DNA of 64,000 nucleotides from NCBI RefSeq assembly GCF_011764505.1, contig NZ_AP022840.1:1-64000 (forward strand), in the 5' to 3' direction. Under the pieces are notes generated by a model. It was not told where the DNA came from, did no database searches, and saw only the letters and a program-made list of their open reading frames with translations. This document shows positions 27,380 to 35,785 of the stretch, one piece after another. The stretch is from Legionella antarctica (GTDB lineage: Bacteria; Pseudomonadota; Gammaproteobacteria; Legionellales; Legionellaceae). Position 1 is the stretch's first letter; each line of letters begins with the position of its first letter. The position numbers and the translations under genes were made by a program.

Positions 27380-30250
27380 TTAAATATCCTCAAAATGATA
27401 GGTGCCATAAATTTGAATGTGCTTAAACATTAGCGCGGATATTTTTTGTAAGTGCTCGCTTGGAATATCAAGTCCTTCTGCTCGAAGTTCGTCAACTATC
27501 TGTTGTATGTGATGGGTATTCCATACTAAAACAGCATTGGATACCAAACTTAAACAGCTGGCCTTATTCATAATTTCCTCATAATCGCTGGTTTTAAAGG
27601 CTCCTCTGTTGAGAAAAAATAATTTTTTGGCCAGATGGTGTCTTGACTCACCATGATTGAGGTGTAAATGAACTGTATAACGAAGATCTTGATCTGCAAT
27701 ATAACGTAAAATATAAATGGATTTAATGATACGTCCCAAAGCTCTTATTGCTTTGGATACATTATCAGTTCGATTGGCTAATTTCTGGATTATTACATGG
27801 GCTGGAGCCAGGCCATTCTTTAATGAGGCGACAATACGGACAATTTGATCCCAATATTTACGAATAAGTTCAATATCCACTGTACCATGAAACACTTCAT
27901 CCAAATCACCATAGCTCATTGCATCATCAATTTTATAAATATTTTGCTCAGCTAAATCCTTAAGCCTTGGATGAAAAGAAAACCCATTTAAATAGAGCAG
28001 AGCAAAGAGATGCTCAGTAAAGCCATGTGTGTCCGTGCTATGAAACTCAGGATTGAGCAGAGTATCATTCTCTAATAACCCCGTGAGCACAAAAGAGGCT
28101 TCTCTTTCACCAGTTGAAATAACCTGCGTACCAAAGACACCATCTTTTGTCACGTGCGTATAGATAGAAATCGCACGCTCATAATATCCGTAGTATCTTG
28201 GATAATAAGAGGAGAGAAAAAACTTTCTCTCAATGGGGTAACGCTCACCATCCGAGGTTGAATAAGAGCCATCCGTCATTTCCGCACTGATTGGATAAGT
28301 CAATAAATGATTAATTAATCGACGATTAACCTCTTTGATGCTGTCTTGTCGTAGATAAACATGAGATGCGTTGGTCAGCGCATCAATGCTGATGCCAACA
28401 GCGCTGGTTCCCATTCCAAACAGCCCAATATTGGTTGCATGCGCAAGGATTGCCGCAAGCAATGGCTTTAATGGAAATTTAATCGGTTGCGTGTGTGCAT
28501 AAAAAGGAGTAAATCCTTCCATGCAGCCTGACATTTTGGCGACTTCTGCCAAGAGTTTCTCAATTCTAATGGCAGGCATCCTGGACTGTATTAACTTACG
28601 TAATTTGACCACTTCAGGTGGAATAACCAGGGCATCCTCTTTGGTGAAACAAAATTTACCCTCATTAATCGTTACAAAATCATTAGTGGGTAAACTCTTA
28701 CTGGCATTTGTGGCTACTCGATGATATTCCCCCCGTAGTGTCTCCAGAAGTGTATCAAAATCATTGGGTAGCGCAAGCTTAAGGTACTGTTGTTCTCGCT
28801 CGTTTTCCCAGGGCTGCTCACCATAAACCGTGTCCCAAAAATAACGATTATTACGACTTTTTGAAAGATAAACATCACCCGCGCTGATTTTTTTCTTGAG
28901 GACGTAATAAAAACCCATTTCCCAGTGATGGGCTTTGATTTCCCCATTCTCATCAAACACCACATCCTTCCACATTTTTGGCAGAAAGTCTGTTGGCACA
29001 ACAGCAGGAAGTTTTTTAATTTCGCCATTGTGAAGTTGACGAAGAAGCTCAAGGGCCTCCATTAATGAACTTAACCCAACACTTGCGCCAAGCTTTAAGT
29101 TTAAAAATCGTTTTGAAAATTTCCTGACATAAGAAAATCGGTTAACGATATGATCGGTAACTCCAGAGGACTCCAGCTTATCGATGGCCTCACAGGCACT
29201 GGCTGTTTCAAGCATCGTGTCTTCATTAAACTGGGTCACAAATTCCATGAGGGTTAACTGCCCAACTGATGCTTGGGAATAAGCCTGTTTAATGAACTCA
29301 CTAGCTGGTTTAAATTTTCCTTTGTTTCGTCTGGATACTTTCTCGCGCTCGGCGGTTACTTCATGGGTAGCGTGTCGATTAATGTCCAAAAATATTCGCT
29401 TATATACATAAACAAGGTAATCAAGAATGGTTTTAGCCGTTTCATGCAAAAAACAAATAATGATGGCTTCTTGTTTTAATTTAGAAGCCATATCACGTAG
29501 CTGGGCGGCATCATAGTAGCGACCTTTTTGAGCCAGTTCAGTGATGACCTCAGGGTGTATTGCTGACAGATTGCAGTCCAGAATCCCTAACTGTTCAATT
29601 TGGTCAAAATAGTCAAGGTACTTATTCATGACCTCGCTATTGGCATTCTGAGGCGATGTTCTAAGTTCCGCTAATTGAGCATAGGCTTCTTTGTGTTTTG
29701 GTGTGATTAATTGATACAATTCTTTTCGTTTACCAGGAGCTAAGCTTTCTGCAATACTTCGATGAAATCCCTCAACCGCTTTATTTACTTTTTGGCTTAT
29801 CAGGCGGCCTAATACTAAGGAGGAAGGCAACTCAACGCGGCTCGCTTTTAAGTGATTAATAGCCAGGGCAATCAGTTGTTTTTTGTCCATGGTTTCTTGG
29901 CGTAAGAGAATCACAAGCCACTCCTCTAATCGAAGTTGCGCGGCCTCGTTAAACTCAGTATATCCAAGATAATTACGAATTTTTTCTTGCTGAATATAAC
30001 TATGTGAGTTTTTATCAAATACAGGAAAAACTGAAAGTGGTTGCCCCAATTGTTTGGCAAGATAACTTAATGCGATAAAAGGTACTGTATCGTCTTTTCC
30101 AATAAATCGCCCATAAGCCCTTAAGTGGCAAAGAAGAGCGGCAAATTTAATACTTTGATTTGCGGTTTTGTTAATAAACTGGATATCACTTTCAGTGAGT
30201 GTCCAGTCAATAGCTAACTGATCTTCCGTAATCTCAATCGTGGTGTGCAT
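27380..30250 (-). CDS. tnpA: Tn3-family transposase (copy 2)
   Basis: 956 residues, identical to the transposase at 14776-17646, including the GSYSTSDGERYPIERKF and STDTHGFTEHLFALL catalytic regions. The start overlaps the recombinase gene by 17 bp. It is the active-looking copy of the element, because target duplications are intact here. Confidence 0.93.
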   Translation of the reverse strand: MHTTIEITEDQLAIDWTLTESDIQFINKTANQSIKFAALLCHLRAYGRFIGKDDTVPFIALSYLAKQLGQPLSVFPVFDKNSHSYIQQEKIRNYLGYTEFNEAAQLRLEEWLVILLRQETMDKKQLIALAINHLKASRVELPSSLVLGRLISQKVNKAVEGFHRSIAESLAPGKRKELYQLITPKHKEAYAQLAELRTSPQNANSEVMNKYLDYFDQIEQLGILDCNLSAIHPEVITELAQKGRYYDAAQLRDMASKLKQEAIIICFLHETAKTILDYLVYVYKRIFLDINRHATHEVTAEREKVSRRNKGKFKPASEFIKQAYSQASVGQLTLMEFVTQFNEDTMLETASACEAIDKLESSGVTDHIVNRFSYVRKFSKRFLNLKLGASVGLSSLMEALELLRQLHNGEIKKLPAVVPTDFLPKMWKDVVFDENGEIKAHHWEMGFYYVLKKKISAGDVYLSKSRNNRYFWDTVYGEQPWENEREQQYLKLALPNDFDTLLETLRGEYHRVATNASKSLPTNDFVTINEGKFCFTKEDALVIPPEVVKLRKLIQSRMPAIRIEKLLAEVAKMSGCMEGFTPFYAHTQPIKFPLKPLLAAILAHATNIGLFGMGTSAVGISIDALTNASHVYLRQDSIKEVNRRLINHLLTYPISAEMTDGSYSTSDGERYPIERKFFLSSYYPRYYGYYERAISIYTHVTKDGVFGTQVISTGEREASFVLTGLLENDTLLNPEFHSTDTHGFTEHLFALLYLNGFSFHPRLKDLAEQNIYKIDDAMSYGDLDEVFHGTVDIELIRKYWDQIVRIVASLKNGLAPAHVIIQKLANRTDNVSKAIRALGRIIKSIYILRYIADQDLRYTVHLHLNHGESRHHLAKKLFFLNRGAFKTSDYEEIMNKASCLSLVSNAVLVWNTHHIQQIVDELRAEGLDIPSEHLQKISALMFKHIQIYGTYHFEDI

Positions 30251-31157
30251 CGATATTTATCCCTGAACGTTCGATATGCTCTGCTAATTTTTCTTTTGAT
30301 GCTCTCGTGTAAATGGCTGTAGTGTCAATAGATTCATGCCCCATTAACATGGCTAATTCAACAAGACATCCTGGATTAGCCTGCAAAAACTGAACCGCAA
30401 AGGTATGACGCAACGTGTGGGCCGTGACGTTAATTCGTGTAATATTAGCCCGGATGGCGAGCCCGGTAATCAGCTGTTGTAAGGCTCTGACTGTTCCTGA
30501 AACTCCGCGCTTAGTAGTAAATAATGAATCATCAGCTGCAATAGCATCCCGTGTTTCTAAGTAGCTGGTTAATGCCCTGCGTGCAACTGAATTTAATGGA
30601 ACCTCTCTGTGCTTTCTACCTTTCCCATCAACAATAGTGACAAAGCCAGAACGTTCTCTAATAACAACGTCTCTGAGTATTAAATTTTTTACTTCTGCCA
30701 CTCTTAAACCGGCTTGTATCATGAGTTGCACAATGGCATAATTTCTTATTGAAAGGCCATGAGTGGAAAGGCCAGCCGCTCGTAACAAAGCATGAATTTC
30801 TTCTTTGTTTAATGCTTGTGGTTTAGTGGTCGTTACTCGCTTCACAAAATGAATGGCTGATGCTGGATCAGCAGAAATCAGTCCGGCCTGCAAAGCCCAA
30901 GCATAAAATCGTTTTAATACCTGAATGTGATGGTTAATGGTAGCAGGTTTACGTCGAAGTACTTTGGAGATATATTCTCGATAAGCACGGAGATCATTGG
31001 ATGTCACTTCAATAAGACCAACATCTTGTTGATAAAAATCCAATACCCATGTAGTGAATACTTTTATTCCTTGAAGATAACTGGTAATTGAGGCAGGAGA
31101 CAAATCCTGCTTTTCTAGTGCAGTTCTAAATTCATTGAGCAAGTCATCATGATTCAT
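30234..31157 (-). CDS. Tyrosine recombinase of the transposon (copy 2)
   Basis: 307 residues, identical to 13869-14792: catalytic arginine in QAGLRVAEV, HTLRHTFAVQFL box and the tyrosine in TTAIYTRAS. It lies at the outer end of the inverted transposon copy with the same ATTATTCACATAA site region beyond its start. It could also recombine the two copies' sites and invert the DNA between them (18.4-26.6 kb). Confidence 0.88.
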   Translation of the reverse strand: MNHDDLLNEFRTALEKQDLSPASITSYLQGIKVFTTWVLDFYQQDVGLIEVTSNDLRAYREYISKVLRRKPATINHHIQVLKRFYAWALQAGLISADPASAIHFVKRVTTTKPQALNKEEIHALLRAAGLSTHGLSIRNYAIVQLMIQAGLRVAEVKNLILRDVVIRERSGFVTIVDGKGRKHREVPLNSVARRALTSYLETRDAIAADDSLFTTKRGVSGTVRALQQLITGLAIRANITRINVTAHTLRHTFAVQFLQANPGCLVELAMLMGHESIDTTAIYTRASKEKLAEHIERSGINIDAHHD

Positions 31158-31394
31158 GTGTATGTATTATGTGAATAATCAACCCTGGAGTTAGCATAGC
31201 TGTTTGCTTCGCATAATACAACTAAAACGGCTTATATTATTCATATATAACCAGTTATGTGAATAATTTGTAGGGTGGAAACAGGCTGTTTTGGGCTAAA
31301 ATCTATTTTTTTAGGGAAAGAGAAATGCAACTGAATTCAGAGGGTTAAGGCAAGACCTGCGAAATCTGTAATTTGCTTGCCGAAACCCCTAATA

Positions 31395-31592
31395 GCAGCT
31401 ATCCATGTAAACTCTATGCTAATTATAACTACTAACCGTAAAATAGAAGGATGGATGGAGCTATTTTATGATCCGGTTATGGCAAACGCAGCATTAGATC
31501 GTATCGTAAATAAAGCTTATCGAATTGTTCTTGATGGGGAGTCATACAGGAAAAAATTTATACCGAAATTTAATTTAGTAGATGACAAGTGA
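31395..31592 (+). pseudogene. istB: IstB of the second IS21 element, 3' part (copy A)
   Basis: The C-terminal ~65 residues of IstB (AAIHVNSMLIITTNRKIEGW, ending FIPKFNLVDDK) displaced by the hicAB transposon. They join 26073-26630 in frame at the TAATA duplication. Inverted end of the IS21 element follows at 31638-31664. Confidence 0.95.
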
Positions 31593-31664
31593 GTTAAAAA
31601 AATTTACCCTAAGTGGGCTACTTTGAGTGGCCAGAGGGTGGGCTAGTAATCGTGACCCATGACA

Positions 31665-31930
31665 GAGGCCAAAGGTCTAATTAAAACAGCTCGTCGTTCA
31701 GCCTCTTGCCATAGTTCCTCAGGTAGATGAGAGATCCCAGTATCTATTAGGGGTTCATTTGTTGGTGCATTTTGAATGGGAGAAACAGAACTTAACTGTG
31801 CAACTACCTCGTCTCCAGTATTTTTGTTGAGCAAGATAAAAGAAGTTAATGATAAATAAGCCTTAATAATGTGTGGTTGTCCCTTAAACAAAACTTCAGA
31901 GCCAATCGATAAATTGATGTCATTTTTCAT
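31665..31930 (-). pseudogene. TniA/Mu-type transposase, N-terminal fragment
   Basis: About 88 residues resembling the N-terminus of TniA-like (Mu transposase C-terminal family) DDE transposases: LSIGSEVLFKGQPHIIKAYL, then SHLPEELWQEAERRAVLIRP. The latter matches the common 'W.EA.RR...I.PL' block before the first DNA-binding domain. The frame runs into the IS21 end at 31664, giving an artificial tail. The catalytic core is missing, so this is a remnant of a Tn5053/Tn402-like element. Confidence 0.6.
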
Positions 31931-32061
31931 TGATGTAGAATGTCATGCATTGAAGAGAACTTCTGGTATTTTACTATCTATTGAAGAGGACTTAAACCCC
32001 CAAAAGTCATTTTCAATGAATGAGAATTCCTTGTTATGCTTGATCTTCTATTGAAATAGTC
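31931..32061. repeat. Possible transposon-end repeats beside the TniA-like fragment
   Basis: Between the TniA-like start and a truncated Tn3 transposase lie related motifs (TTGAAGAGAACTT, TTGAAGAGGACTT, and weaker copies near 32015 and 32045). Tn7/Tn5053-type elements carry such transposase-binding repeats near their ends. The assignment is tentative and the terminal dinucleotide was not identified. Confidence 0.35.
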
Positions 32062-33391
32062 TTCTGAAAGTGACAATGCTGAAAAAATTGAGAGTTTAAT
32101 TCGTCAGCGTTTGCCAGAAAGAAGCTTGCTGGATATTTTAACAAATGGTCATCACCACACAGGCTGGGCATATGAATTTGGTCCAATTACCGGCACAGAA
32201 GCGAAATTAGAGAATGCCATTGAAAAATATATTCTAACCAATTTCTGTTATGGCACTGGACTTGGTCCTACCCAAACAGCCAAGCATGTACGATTTGAAA
32301 TTGAGCCACGTACTTTATCAAGGATTAATAAAAAACATTTTACATTGAACTCATTAACCAAAGCGATTACAAGAGTGGTCAATTGTTTAAATGAGTTTCA
32401 GTTATTACGGGCTTGGGGTACTGGCCAGCGCGTTGCAGTTGATGGAACACTTGAAGAAATACACGATGATAATATGATTGCAGAACAACATATCCGCTAC
32501 GGAAAGAAAGGTGGCATAGCCTACAGGCATATAGCTGATAATTACATTGCTTTATTTTCAACATTTATTCGATGTGGGGTATGGGAAGCCATACACATTA
32601 TCGATGGTTTACTAAAAAATGCTTCAGAGGTGCAACCAAATATTGTCCACTCAGATACTCAAGGGCAGTCCTTACCAGTCTTTGCTTTTGCTTATTTACT
32701 TGGAATTCAGTTAATGCCGAGGATCCGCAATTGGAAAGATTTGAACCTGTATCGAGTTGATAAAAAAACAAAATATATCAATATTGATTCGATGTTTTGT
32801 GAGGCTGAAATTGACTGGGAGCTTTTAGAAAAACATTGGAAGGACTTAATGCAGGTCATCATCTCAGTAAAATTAGGAGGAGTATCTTCTTCCTTTATAC
32901 TGTCCAAGCTTAATTCATACAACAATCAAAATAGGCTGTATAAAGCATTTCAAGAGCTAGGCAAAGTGATTCGTACGATTTTCTTGCTTGATTATGTGTC
33001 CAATAAAGAGTTAAGACAAACAATCACAGCAACGACAAATAAAATAGAGTCCTACCATACGCTCGAGGACTGGATTAGATTTGGCTCAAGATATTTAGTG
33101 GCATCAAACGATCCTGATGAGATGGAAAAAGCCGTTAAGCATAATGATTTAATCGCCAATTGCATTATGCTGCAAAATGTAATTGATATCTCTGATGTAT
33201 GTCACGCTTTAATACAGGAGGGTTATACAATTACAGCAGAAGATCTGAGTCATATGAGTCCATACATAACCGAACAAATTAAGCGCTTTGGTGAGTATGT
33301 TCTGGATTTAGCGCGTCGCCCCGCAAATCTGTACCTAACAAGGGATAGAACTCTATTTAAAATAGATAGTGAAGTGGCGGAAGTTGCATAA
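32062..33391 (+). pseudogene. tnpA: Tn3-family transposase, C-terminal part
   Basis: Homologous to the C-terminal ~430 residues of the transposase at 4395-7433, beginning in frame around SESDNAEKIESLIRQRLPER and running through HHTGWAYEFGPITGT, VDGTLEEIHDDN and HSDTQGQSLPVFAFAYLLG to a slightly different C-terminus. The N-terminal ~580 residues are missing. Preceding bases contain an in-frame stop, so no full protein is made; an internal start would give a truncated product without the DNA-binding part. Confidence 0.92.
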
Positions 33392-33430
33392 ATGGGCTAC
33401 AATGTAGCTTATAAGGTGATGGAGAGTATT

Positions 33431-33694
33431 ATGACTGCAAATGCGGTTGTTCGAGCTAGAATCGATGGGCATATTAAAGAAGAGGCTTCTGCTGTGTTGG
33501 CCTCAATGGGGTTAACGGTATCTGATGCATTTCGTCTCTTATTGACACGTGTGGCGAGTGAAAAGGCTTTACCATTTGAACCTCTAGTACCCAATCAAAA
33601 AACAATTGAGGCTATGAAAGAGGCTCGAAGAGGTAAGTTACGCTCATTCAAAAGTATTGATTCTCTAATGGATGATTTAAATGCGGGGGATTGA
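33431..33694 (+). CDS. dinJ: RelB/DinJ-family antitoxin
   Basis: 87 residues with the DinJ/RelB ribbon-helix-helix N-terminus (VVRARIDGHIKEEASAVLAS, MGLTVSDAFRLLLTRVASE) and an acidic C-terminal tail that would bind the toxin. The ATG at 33431 is chosen for its GGAGAG ribosome site; longer in-frame starts begin at 33392. It overlaps the toxin gene by 14 bp. The pair is placed between the transposase 3' end and the right inverted repeat, a passenger slot where the hicAB transposon also carries its module. Confidence 0.9.
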   Translation: MTANAVVRARIDGHIKEEASAVLASMGLTVSDAFRLLLTRVASEKALPFEPLVPNQKTIEAMKEARRGKLRSFKSIDSLMDDLNAGD

Positions 33695-33962
33695 AAAAAC
33701 CACTCAATTTAAAAAAGACTACAAACGTGAAAAGAAGGGAAAATATAGAGAGGTTTTAGAAACTCTCTTTGTTAAGGTGTTGGTAGCTCTTGCAAATGAT
33801 AATGAATTAGCAGAAAAGCACCGCGACCATGCTCTTACTAATAACTGGAGTGATCATCGTGACTGCCACATTAAGCCTGATTTAATTCTTATCTATAGAA
33901 AACCAGATATAAATACGTTGCAACTAGTTCGACTTGGTTCGCATAGTGAACTTGGTATTTAG
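33681..33962 (+). CDS. yafQ: YafQ-family mRNA interferase toxin
   Basis: 93 residues of the RelE/YafQ type: TTQFKKDYKREKKGKYREVL, an EKHRDHALTNNWSDHRDCHI stretch carrying the YafQ catalytic histidines, then PDLILIYRKPD and LVRLGSHSEL with the C-terminal histidine. Ribosome-dependent mRNA cleavage is known for the family. It is translationally coupled to dinJ. All expected catalytic-type residues are present, so it looks functional. Confidence 0.9.
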   Translation: MRGIEKTTQFKKDYKREKKGKYREVLETLFVKVLVALANDNELAEKHRDHALTNNWSDHRDCHIKPDLILIYRKPDINTLQLVRLGSHSELGI

Positions 33963-33972
33963 TCTGAAAGCA

Positions 33973-34070
33973 ATTTCTATGACAAAAGGCTATAGCCTAT
34001 ACGCAGTGAGGGTTATAGCCTTTTTTGAAAATGAAGTGACCCATTTGCACACGTATCCTGACTTACCCCG
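33973..34070. repeat. Right inverted end of the dinJ-yafQ Tn3 remnant
   Basis: The outer 38 bp, ending CGTATCCTGACTTACCCCG, match the ends of the 7.7-kb transposon (12014). Inner sequence (TTCTATGACAAAAGGCTATA...) is similar but more diverged. Confidence 0.85.
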
Positions 34071-34268
34071 TATCTTCTTATTAGTTTGTCATCATCAGAC
34101 GAAGATAATCTATCTAAATGTATTGAATGGATTAAGGAGTATGATATTCGTACATTAAATGTGGCGGGTCCTCGTGAATCTAGTTCTGAAGGTATTTATA
34201 AAGAAAGTTATAATTTTCTTCTTAGTCTATTACCTGAATTACTTTCTATCAATAAGTTATGTATGTAA
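34071..34268 (+). pseudogene. Putative molybdenum-carrier protein, C-terminal fragment
   Basis: Starts directly at the transposon end and reads SSSDEDNLSKCIEWIKEYDI then RTLNVAGPRESSSEGIYKES. The LNVAGPRES...GIY block is the C-terminal signature of the 'putative molybdenum carrier' (PF12694-type) family as I remember it. The N-terminal nucleotide/cofactor-binding part is missing, removed or displaced by the Tn3 insertion. Not expected to be functional. Confidence 0.6.
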
Positions 34269-34317
34269 TATCTTAGGGCTTGAAAGTAGGTTATCACTAT
34301 TCAAAAAAAATTTTACT

Positions 34318-34395
34318 ACTTAATTTCTCTTATGATGTGAAGTATTGATTTTATATTTAACTCTGCCTCTCGATCAGAGAAGATAAAAACTATTT
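34318..34395 (-). pseudogene. Decayed duplicate of the 3' end of the repeat-rich par gene
   Basis: The sequence ATTTCTCTTATGATGTGAAG and the following 50 bp mirror the 3' end of the gene at 34481-35785 (ATTTCTCTTATGATGTGAGT), encoding the same VKYKIN...HIIREI-like segment with frameshifts. It indicates an old tandem duplication or a deleted second copy of this partition gene. Confidence 0.55.
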
Positions 34396-34480
34396 TTGAT
34401 TTATTTCTCTATATAATGTTCTTTTAAACCGAAATTGCTCCTATTATCACAACGTGATAGAACCACAAAAAAAACACCAT

Positions 34481-35785
34481 TTATCTGAAAAACTCCTTCT
34501 GCTGAATTTCTCTTATGATGTGAGTATTTATTTTATATTTAACCCAGCCACCCCGCCCAACCTTTTGATCGGCTCGGATAAGTATTCCTGCATTATTTAA
34601 ACGGAACAAAGTGTTTTTAAGAGATTTTTGATTGACATGAGTTAATTTTGATATTGACTCAAGCGTTAGCTCATCAGTTGTGTCTGATTTGTTAATTTTC
34701 ATGTTTTTGTATAGTGCAATAATTATTGCCCGCTGGTTGCCAACTAATTTTGAAAAGCTAATTTGAGGAATATTTTCCACTTCTGAAACTTGAGCATTAC
34801 CTGTGTTTGACGCCAAATCATTAACTTTATTGTGAACCAATTGTGAACTGTTATTTGCATTATCATTTAATACTGGGTTCGAATGATTTGGTTGGTCTCC
34901 AACCTGAGCTTCCTCATTGGATGTGAACCGAACATGAACCAATTGTGAACCGTTATTTGCATTATCGTTTAATACTGAGTTCGAATGATTTGGTTGGTCT
35001 CCATCCTGAGCTTCCTCATTGGATGTGAACCGAACATGAACCAATTGTGAACCGTTATTTGCATTATCGTTTAATACTGAGTTCGAATGATTTGGTTGGT
35101 CTCCAGCCTGAGATTCCTCATTGGATGTGAACCGATCATGAACCAATTGTGAACCGTTATTTGCATTATCGTTTAATACTGAGTTCGAATGATTTGGTTG
35201 GTCTCCATCCTGAGCTTCCTCATTGGATGTGAACCGATCATGAACCAATTGTGAACTATTGTTTGCATTATCATTTAATGCCGGGTTCGAATGATTTGGT
35301 TGGTCTCCAACCTGAGATTCCTCATTGGATGTGAACCGATCATGAACCAATTGTGAACTATTGTTTGCATTATCATTTAATACCGGGTTCGAATGATTTG
35401 GTTGGTCTCCAACCTGAGCTTCCTCATTGGTTGTGAACCGATCATGAACCAATTGTGAGCTGTTATTTGCATTATTATTTAATACGGAGTTCGGATGAAC
35501 TGATGGGTTTTCAACTGGTACTGATTGTTGGATTAGGCTTTGCTCATGAACCAATTGTGAACCGTTATTTGCATTGTTATTGGATACGGAGTTCGGGTGA
35601 ACTGATGGGTTTTCAGCTGGTACTGATTGTTGGATTAGGCTTTGCTCGTGAACCAATTGTGAACCGTTATCTTTAGTATAAATATCATCAAAAAAATGGC
35701 TTGCTTTGGCTGGGCTTTTCACCCTTTTTTCTGGCAGTTTTCTTTCCTGAGTATATAATTCGAACGCTCCCTTTTTTATAGCCAT
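34481..35785 (-). CDS. Repeat-rich partition partner (ParB-like role) with winged-helix C-terminus
   Basis: 434 residues encoded directly after the SopA-like parA (start and stop touch). Residues ~40-330 are nine 34-residue repeats rich in Asn, Ser and Gln, each containing GSQLVH or SSQLVH; the last ~100 residues look like a winged helix (LTLESISKLTHVNQKSLKNT, then GRGGWVKYKIN). It has no ParB/Spo0J domain. The repeated peptide is encoded antisense by tandem 11-bp GTGAACC sites, the same sites found upstream of parA. I infer a centromere-binding adaptor for ParA whose own gene forms part of the binding array. The function is not proven. Confidence 0.65.
   Translation of the reverse strand: MAIKKGAFELYTQERKLPEKRVKSPAKASHFFDDIYTKDNGSQLVHEQSLIQQSVPAENPSVHPNSVSNNNANNGSQLVHEQSLIQQSVPVENPSVHPNSVLNNNANNSSQLVHDRFTTNEEAQVGDQPNHSNPVLNDNANNSSQLVHDRFTSNEESQVGDQPNHSNPALNDNANNSSQLVHDRFTSNEEAQDGDQPNHSNSVLNDNANNGSQLVHDRFTSNEESQAGDQPNHSNSVLNDNANNGSQLVHVRFTSNEEAQDGDQPNHSNSVLNDNANNGSQLVHVRFTSNEEAQVGDQPNHSNPVLNDNANNSSQLVHNKVNDLASNTGNAQVSEVENIPQISFSKLVGNQRAIIIALYKNMKINKSDTTDELTLESISKLTHVNQKSLKNTLFRLNNAGILIRADQKVGRGGWVKYKINTHIIREIQQKEFFR
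34832..35665. repeat. Nine 102-bp-phased GTGAACC iteron clusters inside the par gene
   Basis: The core RTGAACCAATTGTGARCY begins at 34832, 34934, 35036, 35138, 35240, 35342, 35444, 35546 and 35648, exactly 102 bp apart. Six of the nine (34934 to 35444) have a third GTGAACC 11 bp upstream (GTGAACCGATCATGAACC...). The same 11-bp-phased motif occurs in the non-coding region 36976-37371. Confidence 0.95.

Larger units (their letters stand above)
26631..31389 (-). mobile_element. Tn3-family transposon with tyrosine recombinase and hicAB (copy 2, inverted)
   Basis: A 4759-bp unit identical in gene content and protein sequences to 13637-18395 but in opposite orientation. It has inverted ends GGGGTTTAGGTAAGC and GGGGTTTCGGCAAGC and a perfect TAATA duplication. 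It lies within istB of the second-type IS21 element; the uninterrupted istB elsewhere in the window proves the insertion site. Confidence 0.96.
24385..31664 (+). mobile_element. IS21-family element (second type), copy A, interrupted by the hicAB transposon
   Basis: Ends TGTCATGGGCCACGATTACT and its inverse match copy B (56188-58703). The copy is 7280 bp, equal to the 2516-bp element plus the 4759-bp transposon and its 5-bp duplication. Outer flanks GGGAG and GAGGC differ, so no target duplication is seen. istB is split at 26630/31395. Confidence 0.93.
32062..34070 (+). mobile_element. Remnant of a second Tn3-family transposon with dinJ-yafQ
   Basis: Comprises a 5'-truncated transposase, a toxin-antitoxin pair and a right inverted end (33973-34070, closing CACGTATCCTGACTTACCCC). 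The end is closely related to the 7.7-kb transposon's ends. The left end has been lost, probably to the TniA-type element. The right end abuts a truncated molybdenum-carrier-like gene. Confidence 0.85.

Noticed and set aside
33934-34158. 74-codon frame across the dinJ-yafQ transposon end
   Set aside because: Runs through the inverted repeat and out of frame with the molybdenum-carrier fragment; a product of the terminal repeat only.
34832-35665. 102-bp repeats as a CRISPR array
   Set aside because: Repeats lie in an open reading frame, spacers are themselves conserved repeats, and no cas genes are present.
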